A stretch of DNA of 64,000 nucleotides from MGIIa-L3 sp11892u (GTDB taxonomy: Archaea > Thermoplasmatota > Poseidoniia > Poseidoniales > Poseidoniaceae): the NCBI GenBank assembly GCA_965659685.1, contig CBFHXB010000004.1:41614-105613 (forward strand), read 5' to 3'. The position numbers and the translations under genes were made by a program. The notes beneath the pieces were generated by a model. It saw only the letters and a list, made by a program, of their open reading frames with translations. It had not been told where the DNA came from and did not search any database. Of the stretch, positions 27,124 to 36,612 are shown one piece after another (the stretch's first letter is position 1; each line of letters starts with the position of its first letter).

Positions 27124-28413
27124 TCAATTCATCTCCGGGTGCTGAACACCCGCCTTTGCGGCTATGTCGCGGCGGTGGTGAGCGCCTTCCAAATCGATGG
27201 ACGCAAGGCGTGCGTAGGCCAAATCAGCGGCGGCTTGCAGGGAATCGCTCATCCCCGTCACGCTGAGAACTCTGCCGCCGCTGGAGATCGGCGTCCCGTC
27301 GTCGTCTTCCTTCACGCCAGCCAAATTGACCCATGCGTGACCCTGTCCGGTTACCGCCGGAACGTCGAGTTCAATGCCACCGATCGGTCGACCCGTGACC
27401 GCGCTGGACGGGTATCCCTCGCTGGCCAGCACCACGGTGAGCAGGGAGCATGACGTCAAAGGATGGGTCACGCCGGACAGCTCGTCCTTCGCGACCGCGG
27501 TGAACCAATCCAGCGCATGGTCTCCGAGGAAGGGCATGGTCACCTGGCACTCCGGGTCACCAAAGCGTACGTTGAATTCGACCACGTACGGGTCCTGATG
27601 TTCGTCGATCATCAGACCGACGTACAACACGCCACGGTAGGGCACGTCTTGGGAGGACAGGTGGGCGTGCATGGGCGCAACGATCCGTTCTTCCACCTTC
27701 GCCTGCACCTCTGGCGTGACGACAGGAGCGGGACAATAGGCCCCCATGCCCCCGGTGTTTGGACCCGCGTCGCCTTCTCCGACACGCTTGTGGTCTTGGC
27801 TTGCGGGAAGGCACCGGTACCCGGAAGCGTCCATCAACACGAGCATGCTGGCTTCCTCCCCCGGCAAGAAGGCCTCGATGACGACGGAACCGGCAGTGGA
27901 AATCGCGCTAAGGGCGAAGGCCTCGGCTTGCTCACGGTCTTCACTGACCAGCACGCCCTTGCCCCCGGCCAATCCGTCCTGTTTGATGACCCATGGCGCA
28001 CCTGCAAAGCGGTCGAGCGCCTCACCAAGTGCACCTGCTCGGCGGACGATGACGTGCTCGGCCGTTGGAACCCCTGCGGCTTCCATCGTGGTCTTGGCAA
28101 AGGATTTCGATCCCTCCAACGCAGCATGTGCGGCGACGGGGCCGAAGCAGAGACGGTCGCCCAAGGCGTCGGCGAGGCCGTCGCACAGTGGGGCCTCTGG
28201 CCCGACCACCACGAGATGGACGTCGAGTTCCGTGGCCAGATTGAGCAGACCCTGCACGTCTCCGGAACCCACCTGATGGTTGGTGCCCAAGCGAGCCGTA
28301 CCTGGATTGCCTGGAGCCGTATGGAGCTCGACGCTCGCGTGGCGGCTCAGCGCCATGGCCAAGGCGTGTTCACGACCACCGGAGCCGACGAGAAGGACGC
28401 GACGCGTGTCCAT
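27124..28413 (-). CDS. purD: Phosphoribosylamine-glycine ligase
   Basis: This enzyme joins glycine to phosphoribosylamine with ATP, giving GAR, the second step of de novo purine synthesis in the cytoplasm. The ATP-grasp fold is evident. The N-terminal VLLVGSGGREHALA is followed by VVGPEAPL, the ALEGSKSFAK element, the ATP lysine region VIKQDGLAGGKGV, and QDHKRVGEGDAGPNTGGMG, which is diagnostic of PurD. The length of about 429 residues is normal. I prefer the ATG at 28413 (MDTRRVLLVG). Candidate starts at 28431 and 28488 add residues outside the family fold and approach the divergent carS start. No other purine gene adjoins it; purE and guaAb lie 19 kb away. Confidence 0.95.
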   Translation of the reverse strand: MDTRRVLLVGSGGREHALAMALSRHASVELHTAPGNPGTARLGTNHQVGSGDVQGLLNLATELDVHLVVVGPEAPLCDGLADALGDRLCFGPVAAHAALEGSKSFAKTTMEAAGVPTAEHVIVRRAGALGEALDRFAGAPWVIKQDGLAGGKGVLVSEDREQAEAFALSAISTAGSVVIEAFLPGEEASMLVLMDASGYRCLPASQDHKRVGEGDAGPNTGGMGAYCPAPVVTPEVQAKVEERIVAPMHAHLSSQDVPYRGVLYVGLMIDEHQDPYVVEFNVRFGDPECQVTMPFLGDHALDWFTAVAKDELSGVTHPLTSCSLLTVVLASEGYPSSAVTGRPIGGIELDVPAVTGQGHAWVNLAGVKEDDDGTPISSGGRVLSVTGMSDSLQAAADLAYARLASIDLEGAHHRRDIAAKAGVQHPEMN

Positions 28414-28493
28414 GCGCTGAGGTCGTGACATGAGGACCATAAGCCCAACGTAGGACGCGGGCAGGTTCATGGGCCATACCGACATCAACCGTC

Positions 28494-29147
28494 ATGGAAG
28501 GCGCCATGTGGGGAACCTGCGAGGAAAGCCTTGGCCTGGCGGGAATGACCCTCCTCGTGCTGTGGATTTTCCTACCTGGTTTCCTTGTGAACACCTTTGC
28601 CATGATGTGGGGCAAGTGGCTTCCGAAGACCGGATACGGCCCTTGGCCCATCGACGGAGGGCGCAACGCTTGGGACGGCAACCGTTTGTTCGGTGATGGG
28701 AAAACGTGGAACGGACTCATCGGGGGGAGTTTGACCTCAGGCTTGCTCATGGTGCTGATGGCCTCCACCGTGCAAGAAGGTCAAGCCTGTGGCATCTTTG
28801 TCGATCCGCTGCTCGACCACGACCCGTCCATGTCCCGGGGGCTATGGGCGATGATCGTCGGGACCTTGCTGGGCTTCTTTTCGCTGCTCGGAGACATCAC
28901 AGGGTCCTTCTTCAAGCGTCGACGTGGTTTGAAGCGGGAAGGCGACATCTCCTCCAAGGCGCCCCTCCTCGACACCTTGCCGTTCGCAATGATGGTGTTC
29001 TTGCTCGGTTGGCTCCTGCTGCCTGGCATTCACGGATCCTCGGATCTGTTGGCACCGATCGCGGTGATGCTGGTCGCGACACCCGTCCTTCATCGCTCGT
29101 TCAACATGCTCGGCTACGCCATCGGATGGAAGGACGTTCCGTACTGA
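28494..29147 (+). CDS. carS: CDP-archaeol synthase
   Basis: CarS is an integral membrane cytidylyltransferase that activates 2,3-di-O-geranylgeranylglyceryl phosphate with CTP, giving CDP-archaeol, the precursor of archaeal polar head groups. The 217 residues contain about five hydrophobic helices. Family motifs are GPWPIDGG, GDGKTWNGLIGG, LLGDITGSFFKRRRGLKREGD and APLLDTLPF, all expected in the CdsA/CarS superfamily, with the acidic and basic residues on cytoplasmic loops. The ATG at 28494 is followed by a second at 28506; either is possible. It is transcribed divergently from purD with a very short shared upstream region. This gene supports archaeal origin of the window. Confidence 0.93.
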   Translation: MEGAMWGTCEESLGLAGMTLLVLWIFLPGFLVNTFAMMWGKWLPKTGYGPWPIDGGRNAWDGNRLFGDGKTWNGLIGGSLTSGLLMVLMASTVQEGQACGIFVDPLLDHDPSMSRGLWAMIVGTLLGFFSLLGDITGSFFKRRRGLKREGDISSKAPLLDTLPFAMMVFLLGWLLLPGIHGSSDLLAPIAVMLVATPVLHRSFNMLGYAIGWKDVPY

Positions 29148-29191
29148 GTCCTTCGGCGCGACCTTGATGGTCCACACGCCGTACGACGACC

Positions 29192-31018
29192 ATGGCACGC
29201 ACGCCCACAGCACTCCTCATGTTGGCCCTCCTCCTCTGCGCACCCCTCGTTTCGGCGGTGGATGCGCGCGACGCCGACGTGATCGACGCCGATCAAACGC
29301 TCACGGAGGACACGGCCTTTGACGACGGGTTCACCGTCACCAACGGCGCCACGATGACGGTGGACGCGAACATCACGCTCGGCGACGACGCCGTGGTTCG
29401 CATCGACGAAGGAGCGACATTGAACCTCGTGGGCGGCCACATGATTGGTTCAGACATCCAGGCCTACATGGCCCTCGCCGGCGGGGCTTCGACGATCGAA
29501 CTCCCGGTGCAGGGCATGACGGGAACCGCCACGGTTCGCCTGATGATGTCCAAGACCCTCAACGGCAGCGAATTGCTGAACGTGACCGCATCAACGGGCG
29601 AACGCGTCAATGAGGCCACCGGCGACGACGTCAGCCTTCAGGTCAACCTTGGGGACGGCGTCGATGTCCTGACGCTCGACCTGACGCACAACCACCCCTT
29701 CCCCTTCGGGCCCGTCGCCGTGGAAGTGGTGGATTCCTCCGCCCAACAACAGCGTCATGAAGCATGGGACTTGGCCGGAACGAACCTCGTCTTGACCTGG
29801 GGTGACGCCGCCTTCAGCATCGACGTTCAAGGCACACTCACCATCGCAGACGCCATGGTGCGAGGCGCCGACCTGCGATGCTCAGGCACCTGCTCCATCG
29901 AACGATCCACCATGGAAGGGAGCGCGCCCATCATCGCCGAGGCAGGCGCAAGCCTGAGCGTTCGAAGCTCCATGATCCTCGGCAGCCGAACGGACGAAGA
30001 CGTGGTGGCCGTTGACGATGCGGACCTGGTGTACGAGGACAGCACCGGAACCGGAGGCTGGACCGACGCATGGATCCGTCGCCTCAGCGCCCGCACCGTG
30101 ACAACGAACATGCCCGGAGCATTGGTCAGCGGCGCGGACCTTGGCTACAAGGGCACCAAATCCCCCAACGCATTCGCCGACACGCTGGGCGACGGTGTTG
30201 GGGTCGAACTTGGCAACAGCGAAATGACCCGCATCGTCGAATGGGTGACCGGCGACGGTATTTACGGCAAGGAAGAGGGCACCTTCACCGTGACCGCAAC
30301 CACGGGCTGGGGCACCTTCACCACGACGGTCCCTGCCGTCTGGGCGCCGATCACCAACGTTGACCTCCAACTCCCCGTCATCGAGGTCGTGGCCATCGAA
30401 GTCCAAGACCGCACCGCAACGGTGAACGAAAGCTTGGGCGTGATGTTGACCGTCGCAAACAGCGGTACGGCCGACGCGCCCTCGCCTGTGCTCGAATGCA
30501 CGGTGGGCGGAGAAGCGGCCGACACTTCGCCAAGTTACATTCAGCTCTCCACCTACGGCGGTTTGGCCGCGGGATCTCAGATGGAGATTCCTCTGACGTG
30601 GCGGATGCCTTCCGACGGTGCGCACGTTTTGGCCTGTGGCGTCATTGACCTCAGCGGAACCCCATTGGAGGCCGTTGAGGATATGGTGACCAGCGACACC
30701 GGGGTGACCGGAGCCGAAGTGTCCTGGACCTACGCCGAAGAAGTCGAAGAAGCGCCGTGGGTGACCGTGCTCATCGCATTGACCGTTTTCCTTCTCGGCG
30801 TGGCCGGAATCGCACGTGTTGCAGGAGCCCGTGCCAACGTTGAGGACGAAGAGGATGAAGAGGCCGCATCCAGCCCTGAGGACGACGTCAAGCAGTACCC
30901 CGAAACGGTGGTTGATGCACCTTCTGAGGAGGCTACCGAAGAGGAGCCGTCCGATGTGGAGGCAACGTCAGGTGAAGACGAGGAAGCCACCGAAGTGGCC
31001 CCTTGGGACGAAGCCTGA
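29192..31018 (+). CDS. Secreted single-pass membrane protein with acidic cytoplasmic tail
   Basis: This 608-residue protein belongs to no family I recognise. A clear signal peptide covers residues 1-22, ending in APLVSA. The ectodomain begins with a short beta-repeat region (TVTNGATMTVDANITLGDDA) that resembles beta-solenoid or polymorphic-repeat starts. Later, at about 400-500, an Ig-like CARDB-type module is suggested by the segment around VMLTVANSGTADAPSP. A single transmembrane helix lies at about 528-550. The 55-residue tail that follows is strongly acidic, with Glu/Asp/Ser runs. It follows carS by 44 bases and converges on the next gene with a 6-base gap. A surface-exposed role is inferred. 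Confidence 0.7.
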   Translation: MARTPTALLMLALLLCAPLVSAVDARDADVIDADQTLTEDTAFDDGFTVTNGATMTVDANITLGDDAVVRIDEGATLNLVGGHMIGSDIQAYMALAGGASTIELPVQGMTGTATVRLMMSKTLNGSELLNVTASTGERVNEATGDDVSLQVNLGDGVDVLTLDLTHNHPFPFGPVAVEVVDSSAQQQRHEAWDLAGTNLVLTWGDAAFSIDVQGTLTIADAMVRGADLRCSGTCSIERSTMEGSAPIIAEAGASLSVRSSMILGSRTDEDVVAVDDADLVYEDSTGTGGWTDAWIRRLSARTVTTNMPGALVSGADLGYKGTKSPNAFADTLGDGVGVELGNSEMTRIVEWVTGDGIYGKEEGTFTVTATTGWGTFTTTVPAVWAPITNVDLQLPVIEVVAIEVQDRTATVNESLGVMLTVANSGTADAPSPVLECTVGGEAADTSPSYIQLSTYGGLAAGSQMEIPLTWRMPSDGAHVLACGVIDLSGTPLEAVEDMVTSDTGVTGAEVSWTYAEEVEEAPWVTVLIALTVFLLGVAGIARVAGARANVEDEEDEEAASSPEDDVKQYPETVVDAPSEEATEEEPSDVEATSGEDEEATEVAPWDEA

Positions 31019-31024
31019 GCCTGT

Positions 31025-32296
31025 TCAGCAGGTGGGTGCATCCCAGTTAGAATTGTACTCGTCACCGTCTTCGAAGTCGAGGTTCCAACAGACGTCGCTG
31101 TGGGTGATGACCGTGCCACCGCTGCTGGTGCCCACGTCGAGGACGACTTCGAAGGTGTAGGCACCGTTCTCGTAGTCAAGCGCCGATTTGGACACGTACT
31201 CTCTGAAGTTCTCTTCGGTATCACCGCTCAGGGCAAGCCACCCGTTCATGTCGCCGCTGCGGGTTCCGCTGACGCTTGAGGACCAAGAGGCGTCAAGGCC
31301 GTCAACGGTGATCAACGGGTGGGTCCACACGGTCGAACTGCCTTTCTTGATGTTCACCGTCAAGGTGTAGTCACCCTGCACGGTTCGAATGTCGTCCGAC
31401 GTGGTATGGTCGGCGCCGTCCACGTGCCGGTGGCTGTCGGGCAACAGACCGGCCATGACTTCGATGGTGATGCCTTCGAAGGTGGTGGTGGTGGTTTGCT
31501 GCTGAGCGTTGTTGGTGGTCTCAAACACCGGCGCGATGCGCACACCGCTCTCCAGTGGCGTGCGCGTCATCTCGCTGGAATCCAGTTCGAAGGACGCGGA
31601 CATGTCGGCACCATCGGTGGCGGTCACCGTGTAGGTGCGGATGACGTTGTTGACAGCGTCGTAGGCGTTGCCGCAGAAGAAATCTGAGAGCATCGGTTTG
31701 ACGTTGACGTAATCCCGGTCCAAAGACAGCGTCTCCTGCCAGACGACTTCACCCGTGTCGCCGGCCGTGCCGTCACAATTTGGTGCGGTGGTGATCGTCA
31801 CCGTGGTCGCGTCAAAACTCCCGCGGACCTTGAATTCCAGGCGGTCGTTGGCTTCGTCAAGCGAGACCTCCGAAATCACCAGGGCTTCACCGTCGGGAGC
31901 CACCACGCCTGCGGTGTAGGGAACGATGGCGATGAGCACCGCCAGCACCACGGCACCTCCGGTTTTGATGACGTTGAGGTCCTTGCCCTGGACCTGATCG
32001 GACAAGACGATGGCTCCGACCGCGACCAGAAGGACGGCCCCGGTGACGATGAAGGGGATGAAGCCCCCTTGGAGGCTGAGCAGAAGGCCGACGAACAGGC
32101 CAATTCCACCCACGGAGGAGAGGATGGCGGGAAGCGGCAAGCCCTCGTCGGCTCCGCCGGCGCCCACTGCTTTCGCTGCGGCTGGCGTTGGCGTCATCGT
32201 CTCCGCCTTGACCGGAGCTGGCGTTGCGGAGGCTGCGGCCTCTTCTGCGCTTGCTTGTTGGGCGACCGTGTTGGCTTTGTCGAGCAGTCCACTCAT
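31025..32296 (-). CDS. Membrane protein with Ala/Pro linker, three helices and extracellular beta domain
   Basis: The protein has 423 residues and is not recognised as a known family. Residues 1-55 are a polar Ala/Pro/Thr-rich stretch without a signal peptide. Three hydrophobic helices lie between about 58 and 135. The remainder is a beta-rich domain containing four or more Cys, including NCDGT, FFCGN and two near the C-terminus (VCWNL and the terminal Cys). This suggests disulphides in an extracellular domain. The ATG at 32296 has a GAGGT Shine-Dalgarno sequence 6 bases upstream and a TATA-like box at 32330. It and the next gene upstream face the same way but have separate promoters. Confidence 0.7.
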   Translation of the reverse strand: MSGLLDKANTVAQQASAEEAAASATPAPVKAETMTPTPAAAKAVGAGGADEGLPLPAILSSVGGIGLFVGLLLSLQGGFIPFIVTGAVLLVAVGAIVLSDQVQGKDLNVIKTGGAVVLAVLIAIVPYTAGVVAPDGEALVISEVSLDEANDRLEFKVRGSFDATTVTITTAPNCDGTAGDTGEVVWQETLSLDRDYVNVKPMLSDFFCGNAYDAVNNVIRTYTVTATDGADMSASFELDSSEMTRTPLESGVRIAPVFETTNNAQQQTTTTTFEGITIEVMAGLLPDSHRHVDGADHTTSDDIRTVQGDYTLTVNIKKGSSTVWTHPLITVDGLDASWSSSVSGTRSGDMNGWLALSGDTEENFREYVSKSALDYENGAYTFEVVLDVGTSSGGTVITHSDVCWNLDFEDGDEYNSNWDAPTC

Positions 32297-32329
32297 GAGA
32301 TAACCTCGCTCAATACCTCACGCTCGTGG

Positions 32330-32337
32330 ACATATGA
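32330..32337 (-). promoter_or_regulatory. TATA-like box for the 31025-32296 membrane protein gene
   Basis: TTCATATG-like AT-rich element on the minus strand, 34-41 bases upstream of the ATG at 32296. Together with the GAGGT Shine-Dalgarno sequence it implies a leader of about 10 bases. Confidence 0.4.
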
Positions 32338-32384
32338 AGGCGACGGCAGACCTGCGTCACGAAGACGCGATTGCAGGAGGTACG

Positions 32385-33320
32385 TCAGAGACCCGGCGCG
32401 GCTTCCCTGAGCACAGGGACGCCTTCCTCTTCTTCGGTCCGAATCAGACTCCGACCTGCCATAGCTGCGGCCAAGGCGACCATGGAAAGGGTCGGGACGA
32501 CTTCGAAGCCGGGGAGGTACACACCGCGGACGTAGATGGTGATCATCTGGGATTCGCGCTCACAACCGCCGTTCTTGCAGGAGAATTCCGACTCGGCGTA
32601 GAAGTTCATGGTGTAGTAGTGGTCGGTCCATCCCCAGTCCTTGGGGGTGCGGACGAGGACGCGAACGTTCTGGCCGGCGGGGTTGTTCTCAATCTGAGAC
32701 TTGACGGCGGGCAGGTTGACGGTGAAGCCGTCCTCTTCCAACTTCTCACGGGAGTCGTCGGTGATGCCAATGCGCATGAAGTCAATCTGGTTGCCAAGGT
32801 TGAACACCTTGAATTCAAAGGGCTTGTCGGTCTTCGGCATGAGTTGAACGAAGGGTTCGACGGCTTCGACCTGAACCAGCGAGAACTGCATGATGTTGAC
32901 CATCACGTTGGTCTGGGAGCTGGCCACGTTGACCGGGGGAACGCTGTTGATCTCGGTGACGGTTCCGGTCACGGAGAGTTGGCGGCTTTGCATCGCCATG
33001 TATGGGTCAGCACGCACCACGACCTGGAAGTCCACGTCTTGTCCGGCGCCGACGTAAACGTCACCGGCGTGGGCGACGGCAAGGCCGTCGGAGGTGACTT
33101 GGATGTTGACCTTCTCGATGTAGGTCGTGGGGTTGGTCACCGTGCATGTGGTGTATCCAGAGTAGGACGAACCAGGCTTCACTTCAACACGAACTTCACC
33201 AGGAGAACAGTTCATCGACACGGCGGCCGCAGGAATCTGTGCCTCGGCAGGAGCCGCGACGATCAGCAGGGAAAACAAGTACAGGCCAACGAGGAACGCG
33301 ACACGACCGAAGGACTTCAT
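32385..33320 (-). CDS. Secreted membrane-anchored beta-sandwich protein
   Basis: This 311-residue protein reads from the ATG at 33320 (MKSFGRVAFLVGLYLF). The longer frame to 33374 lacks a signal-like start. A signal peptide covers residues 1-28 (VAAPAEA, cut before QIPA). The middle has Ig-like beta strands and Cys pairs at the start (NCSPG, YTTCTVTNP) and near residue 240 (SCKNGGC). A C-terminal hydrophobic helix lies at about 275-292, followed by a short charged tail. An AGGTG Shine-Dalgarno sequence and a TATA-like box lie upstream. No enzyme motif is visible; a small surface-layer or accessory protein is inferred. Confidence 0.7.
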   Translation of the reverse strand: MKSFGRVAFLVGLYLFSLLIVAAPAEAQIPAAAVSMNCSPGEVRVEVKPGSSYSGYTTCTVTNPTTYIEKVNIQVTSDGLAVAHAGDVYVGAGQDVDFQVVVRADPYMAMQSRQLSVTGTVTEINSVPPVNVASSQTNVMVNIMQFSLVQVEAVEPFVQLMPKTDKPFEFKVFNLGNQIDFMRIGITDDSREKLEEDGFTVNLPAVKSQIENNPAGQNVRVLVRTPKDWGWTDHYYTMNFYAESEFSCKNGGCERESQMITIYVRGVYLPGFEVVPTLSMVALAAAMAGRSLIRTEEEEGVPVLREAAPGL

Positions 33321-33355
33321 GCGGACACCTACACCGGGCCGTCCATTCGGACCCT

Positions 33356-33362
33356 CATAACC
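33356..33362 (-). promoter_or_regulatory. TATA-like box for the 32385-33320 gene
   Basis: GGTTATG on the minus strand lies 36-42 bases upstream of the ATG at 33320, the same geometry as the neighbouring gene. It sits between the tRNA-Met 3' end and the coding start. Confidence 0.35.
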
Positions 33363-33385
33363 ATGTCGTCTCACTGCGGGAGAAT

Positions 33386-33458
33386 GGACCCGAAGGGCAT
33401 CGAACCCCTGACCTCCCGGTTATGAGCCGGGTGCTCTACCCGTCTGAGCTACAGGTCC
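33386..33458 (-). tRNA. tRNA-Met (CAU anticodon), probably elongator
   Basis: This 73-base cloverleaf has a 7-bp acceptor stem (GGACCTG/CGGGTCC with one G-U pair), the anticodon loop CTCATAA on a CCCGG/CCGGG stem, and a T-loop GTTCGATGC. The initiator hallmark of three G-C pairs at the loop-proximal end (GGG:CCC) is absent, so this is an elongator Met or possibly the tRNA-Ile2 that is modified at C34. Sequence alone does not separate the last two with certainty. No intron is present and no CCA is encoded. Confidence 0.9.
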
Positions 33459-33496
33459 AATCCTTCGTGAAGGCCCGCAACCATGAGGTTGCCGCC

Positions 33497-34828
33497 TCAC
33501 ATGAAGCGGTCGAGGGAGGCCTGTTCGGGTTTGATGCGCTCCCTGACCAGCCCTTCCGCGGCATCGCGAACGGATGCCGGCACGAACACCAACACCCGGT
33601 CCGCCGCCTCGCTGAGGGCTCGGACGATGGGGGAGTGTTCCGCAACGTCACGGCCGTCCTCCAGAAGGATGCCTTGCATGTAGGGCAGGTAACCGCGCTT
33701 TCGAACGGCGGCGACGATCAAATCCTGCTCTGGATCGGCCCCTGCCTCCACGATGATGGCCGCCAATTCGTCCTTCACCGTCGCCACGTTTTCGCGGGTC
33801 AGGTCTCGGATGCGGATCGACTTGTGGTAGCCCCTGCGGGACAGCAACCGGCTTGCGTCAGCCGAAAGAGCGGGGTCCGGGTGATCGGCCCACGACGGCA
33901 ATTCAACCAGAACGTGAGCGTCGTGAAGGGAGGCATAGGTGGAGGCGTCAAGTTCCTCGTCGAGCAGCATGGAGGTCAGGGCCGGAGAGAGGTCGAGGTC
34001 ACCGGCTTCCGCCAAAGCTCGGGCGCGGGCCAGCATGCGCACAAGGTAGGTTTGCGTGAGCATGTTCACCTTGTGGAAGTACACCTGCAGGTACATGTGG
34101 TACCGGGTGACCAGGTAGGCTTCGATGGCGGGAAGGCCCCATCGCTTGACGTGGAGGCCACCCTCTGGCGCGATTCGAAGGGCACGCATCACCCGGTCGA
34201 TGTCAAAACCACCGATCTGTGCCCCGGTGTTGGCTTGGTCTCGCACAAGGTAGTCCATCCTGTCGACGTCCAATTGGCTTGACACGATTTCCTTGAGCAC
34301 CTTTGGGATGGGGACGCCGTCATGTTCCTCGGCTCCGTCAAACAAGGCCAAAAGACGTTGAAAGCGCTGGGTTTCCAAGACGTTGCGCACCGCAGCACCC
34401 ACTTCGGTGGTGTCCGAGGTCAGCATCTCTCGGCCCCACGACTCGTGATGGCGGAACGTAGCGAACACATCCGGGGTTTCCAAGAGGTGAGAAAAGGGCG
34501 GGTGGCCGATGTCGTGAAGCAGGGCCGCGAGTTGCACCAATTCAGCGTCGTCGGCATCGATGCGCCCGGGGTGAGCCTCGTCCAGCGCTGCAAGCAACCG
34601 GCCTGCGAGGTGGTACGCTCCAAGGGAGTGCGCGAATCGGTTGTGGGTGGCGCTCGGGAACACGAATTCGCAGGTCGCCAACTGCTTGACGTACCGCAGG
34701 CGCTGAAATTCGCGCGTGTCGAGGATGGAGGCGTGAGCGGCCGGCACGAGGACATCCCGGTGCACTTCGTCACGGATGACCCGGTCAGGTGGGCCTGTCA
34801 TCGGTGTTGGGGGGTCGCCGGTGCTCAT
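33497..34828 (-). CDS. HD-domain phosphohydrolase (COG1078-like)
   Basis: This 443-residue cytoplasmic protein has a complete HD metal site: RFAHSLGAYH, then ALLHDIGHPPFSH (HD at about residues 105-106), then the distal Asp in QLDVDRMDYL. The QLDVDRMDYLxRD segment is typical of the SAMHD1/dGTPase-related COG1078 branch. Those enzymes hydrolyse nucleotides, often dNTPs, but the substrate here is not shown. The start is the ATG at 34828, preceded by a GGTGAGGGG Shine-Dalgarno sequence. It is divergent from the OB-fold gene and ends 38 bases before the tRNA-Met 5' end. Control of dNTP pools would be consistent with nearby thymidine phosphorylase, but they are not in one operon. Confidence 0.88.
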   Translation of the reverse strand: MSTGDPPTPMTGPPDRVIRDEVHRDVLVPAAHASILDTREFQRLRYVKQLATCEFVFPSATHNRFAHSLGAYHLAGRLLAALDEAHPGRIDADDAELVQLAALLHDIGHPPFSHLLETPDVFATFRHHESWGREMLTSDTTEVGAAVRNVLETQRFQRLLALFDGAEEHDGVPIPKVLKEIVSSQLDVDRMDYLVRDQANTGAQIGGFDIDRVMRALRIAPEGGLHVKRWGLPAIEAYLVTRYHMYLQVYFHKVNMLTQTYLVRMLARARALAEAGDLDLSPALTSMLLDEELDASTYASLHDAHVLVELPSWADHPDPALSADASRLLSRRGYHKSIRIRDLTRENVATVKDELAAIIVEAGADPEQDLIVAAVRKRGYLPYMQGILLEDGRDVAEHSPIVRALSEAADRVLVFVPASVRDAAEGLVRERIKPEQASLDRFM

Positions 34829-34896
34829 CAACCCCTCACCTGACTCAGCAGATTTTGGCAGGAACGCTCATCCCCTACCGACTCGACGGTTGAGCC

Positions 34897-36612
34897 ATGG
34901 TGGAACCCAGCCCGACCCCCGACCTTGTGATGGGGCAACGATTGTGGGCGATGTTCGGTGTGGCCATCCTCCTTGTCGCTGGCATGAACGCCTATGCCGT
35001 GATGCGTGAGCCCGATGTTGTGGGCATTGGCAACCTCATTGAACACACCAACGAGGTGGTCCGCGTCGAGGGCACCCTGACCACGTGGATGCGCGATCCG
35101 TACGGAACGGGTGAAAACCGCGTGGACCTCATCATCGAAGACGACACCGGCGTCGTCGAACTCCGGTGGTTCCGGGCCACGGACCTGCCGCCGGTGGGCA
35201 CCAAAGTCACCGCCACGGGTGACGTCATCGAATGGGACGGACGCATCTACATGCAAGCCCTCGGTTCCGGTGCGGTCAGTTGGAAGCAATCCGACCTCCC
35301 AGACGTGGTGACCACCTCCTTGGCCGACGTGGCTGCGGACCCGGTCAACCACAGCGACCGCGTGCTTCGGTTGACCGGATACATCGGAGAAGCCGTATCA
35401 CCGGACGCCAGTTGGACCTCCGCGATGCTCAACGATCACCCGACGTACAGCAACGCGGAGCACCACATGAAACTCATCATCACCTCGGCTCCGGGGCGAT
35501 GGATCGAACACGGCGCACGCATCCAAGTGGACGGGCTGCTCCAATACGACGCCTCGGACCTCGTCTGGGCCTTCCACGTTACGGGCCCTGAAGTCCGTGT
35601 GGACGACAGCCACACGCCAGCCATCGACACCTTGGATTGGGACGACCAAGAAACGTGGGCCTACCGAAGCGGTGCCATCGTCCGCCTTTCCGGCGACCTG
35701 ACCGCGGAGGGCGACGACCTCTTCCTTTCCCACGACGGCACGAAGGTGTGCTTCATCCCCGGTGAAGGCGACAAGGACGCTGCGGCCTCCCTCGTCAATT
35801 CCACGACCACCGCATCAGGCCGTTTGCTCTGGTCCACCTCCAGGGCCATGTGGTGCCTCGACGCGAGCACCTCCGATGACCTCGATCTGATCGACCCGAC
35901 CGAGGTGGCCGATCTTCTCGGCCTCCTCGAAGTGGCGCCCACGGACCTCATCGAGGACGGTCAGCGCCACACGGTCCGCCTCTACGCCCGATACGCCATC
36001 GCGCCGGGCGTGGAAGATTCCAGCACATCCTTCGCCGATTCGGCCTCCTACCGCCCGGGTTGGAGGACCGTCACCGCGACGGTCCCCGGGCCGCGCTCGG
36101 ATTGGATCGAGGCCGGCCAAGCCATCGTCGCCGAAGTCAGCGTCGCGTGGGACGGCGCAGCGATGCGCGCACGTTTGATGGTCCACGAAATGTCGCTCGA
36201 CGGCGATGCGCCTGACCCGGTCCAGTTGCTGTGGGACGACGGTGCCCAACAGTGGAGTTACAGCCGCGACATGCAGGTTGCCCTCAGCGGAGTGCTGACG
36301 CCCGACGACAACGGAGGCTACCGCTTGCATGAAGCAGGTGGCGAGCGCTCGATTGAACTTGAGCCGCTTCCCACGAGCCTCGCTTTGGACGAGCTCCACG
36401 CCAACACCACCTTGCGTTTCATCGGACGTTGGTCGCAAGTGCAGTCGGACGACGGCCTGACCATGGGGTACCGGCTTGCCGCAGCGGACGTCAACGACAG
36501 GGACGGCGACGGTTTGGCCGATGGGTTGGAGGCCGTCTTGGGCACCAATCCTAACGACGAAGACAGCAACGACGACGGCGTCAGCGACCGCCAGGAATTG
36601 ACGGAGGCGTGA
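34897..36612 (+). CDS. Membrane-anchored protein with tandem OB-fold-like modules and TSP3 Ca motif
   Basis: The protein has 571 residues. An N-terminal signal-anchor helix lies at about 13-32. Several beta-barrel-like modules follow, each with the pattern VVRVEGTLTTW...GVVELRWF...VGTKVTATGDV, which resembles the OB-fold nucleic-acid-binding modules found in secreted nucleases (YhcR-type). Three or four units are visible to about residue 520. The C-terminus is a Ca-binding TSP3-like element: DRDGDGLADGLE, then DSNDDGVSD. The stop overlaps the next gene's GTG (GTGA). An extracellular binding role is inferred from topology. OB folds also bind sugars and proteins, so a nucleic-acid ligand is a hypothesis. 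Confidence 0.75.
   Translation: MVEPSPTPDLVMGQRLWAMFGVAILLVAGMNAYAVMREPDVVGIGNLIEHTNEVVRVEGTLTTWMRDPYGTGENRVDLIIEDDTGVVELRWFRATDLPPVGTKVTATGDVIEWDGRIYMQALGSGAVSWKQSDLPDVVTTSLADVAADPVNHSDRVLRLTGYIGEAVSPDASWTSAMLNDHPTYSNAEHHMKLIITSAPGRWIEHGARIQVDGLLQYDASDLVWAFHVTGPEVRVDDSHTPAIDTLDWDDQETWAYRSGAIVRLSGDLTAEGDDLFLSHDGTKVCFIPGEGDKDAAASLVNSTTTASGRLLWSTSRAMWCLDASTSDDLDLIDPTEVADLLGLLEVAPTDLIEDGQRHTVRLYARYAIAPGVEDSSTSFADSASYRPGWRTVTATVPGPRSDWIEAGQAIVAEVSVAWDGAAMRARLMVHEMSLDGDAPDPVQLLWDDGAQQWSYSRDMQVALSGVLTPDDNGGYRLHEAGGERSIELEPLPTSLALDELHANTTLRFIGRWSQVQSDDGLTMGYRLAAADVNDRDGDGLADGLEAVLGTNPNDEDSNDDGVSDRQELTEA

Noticed and set aside
33386..33458. Initiator tRNA-Met
   Set aside because: The anticodon stem lacks the three G-C pairs next to the loop expected of initiators, and the acceptor begins G1-C72.
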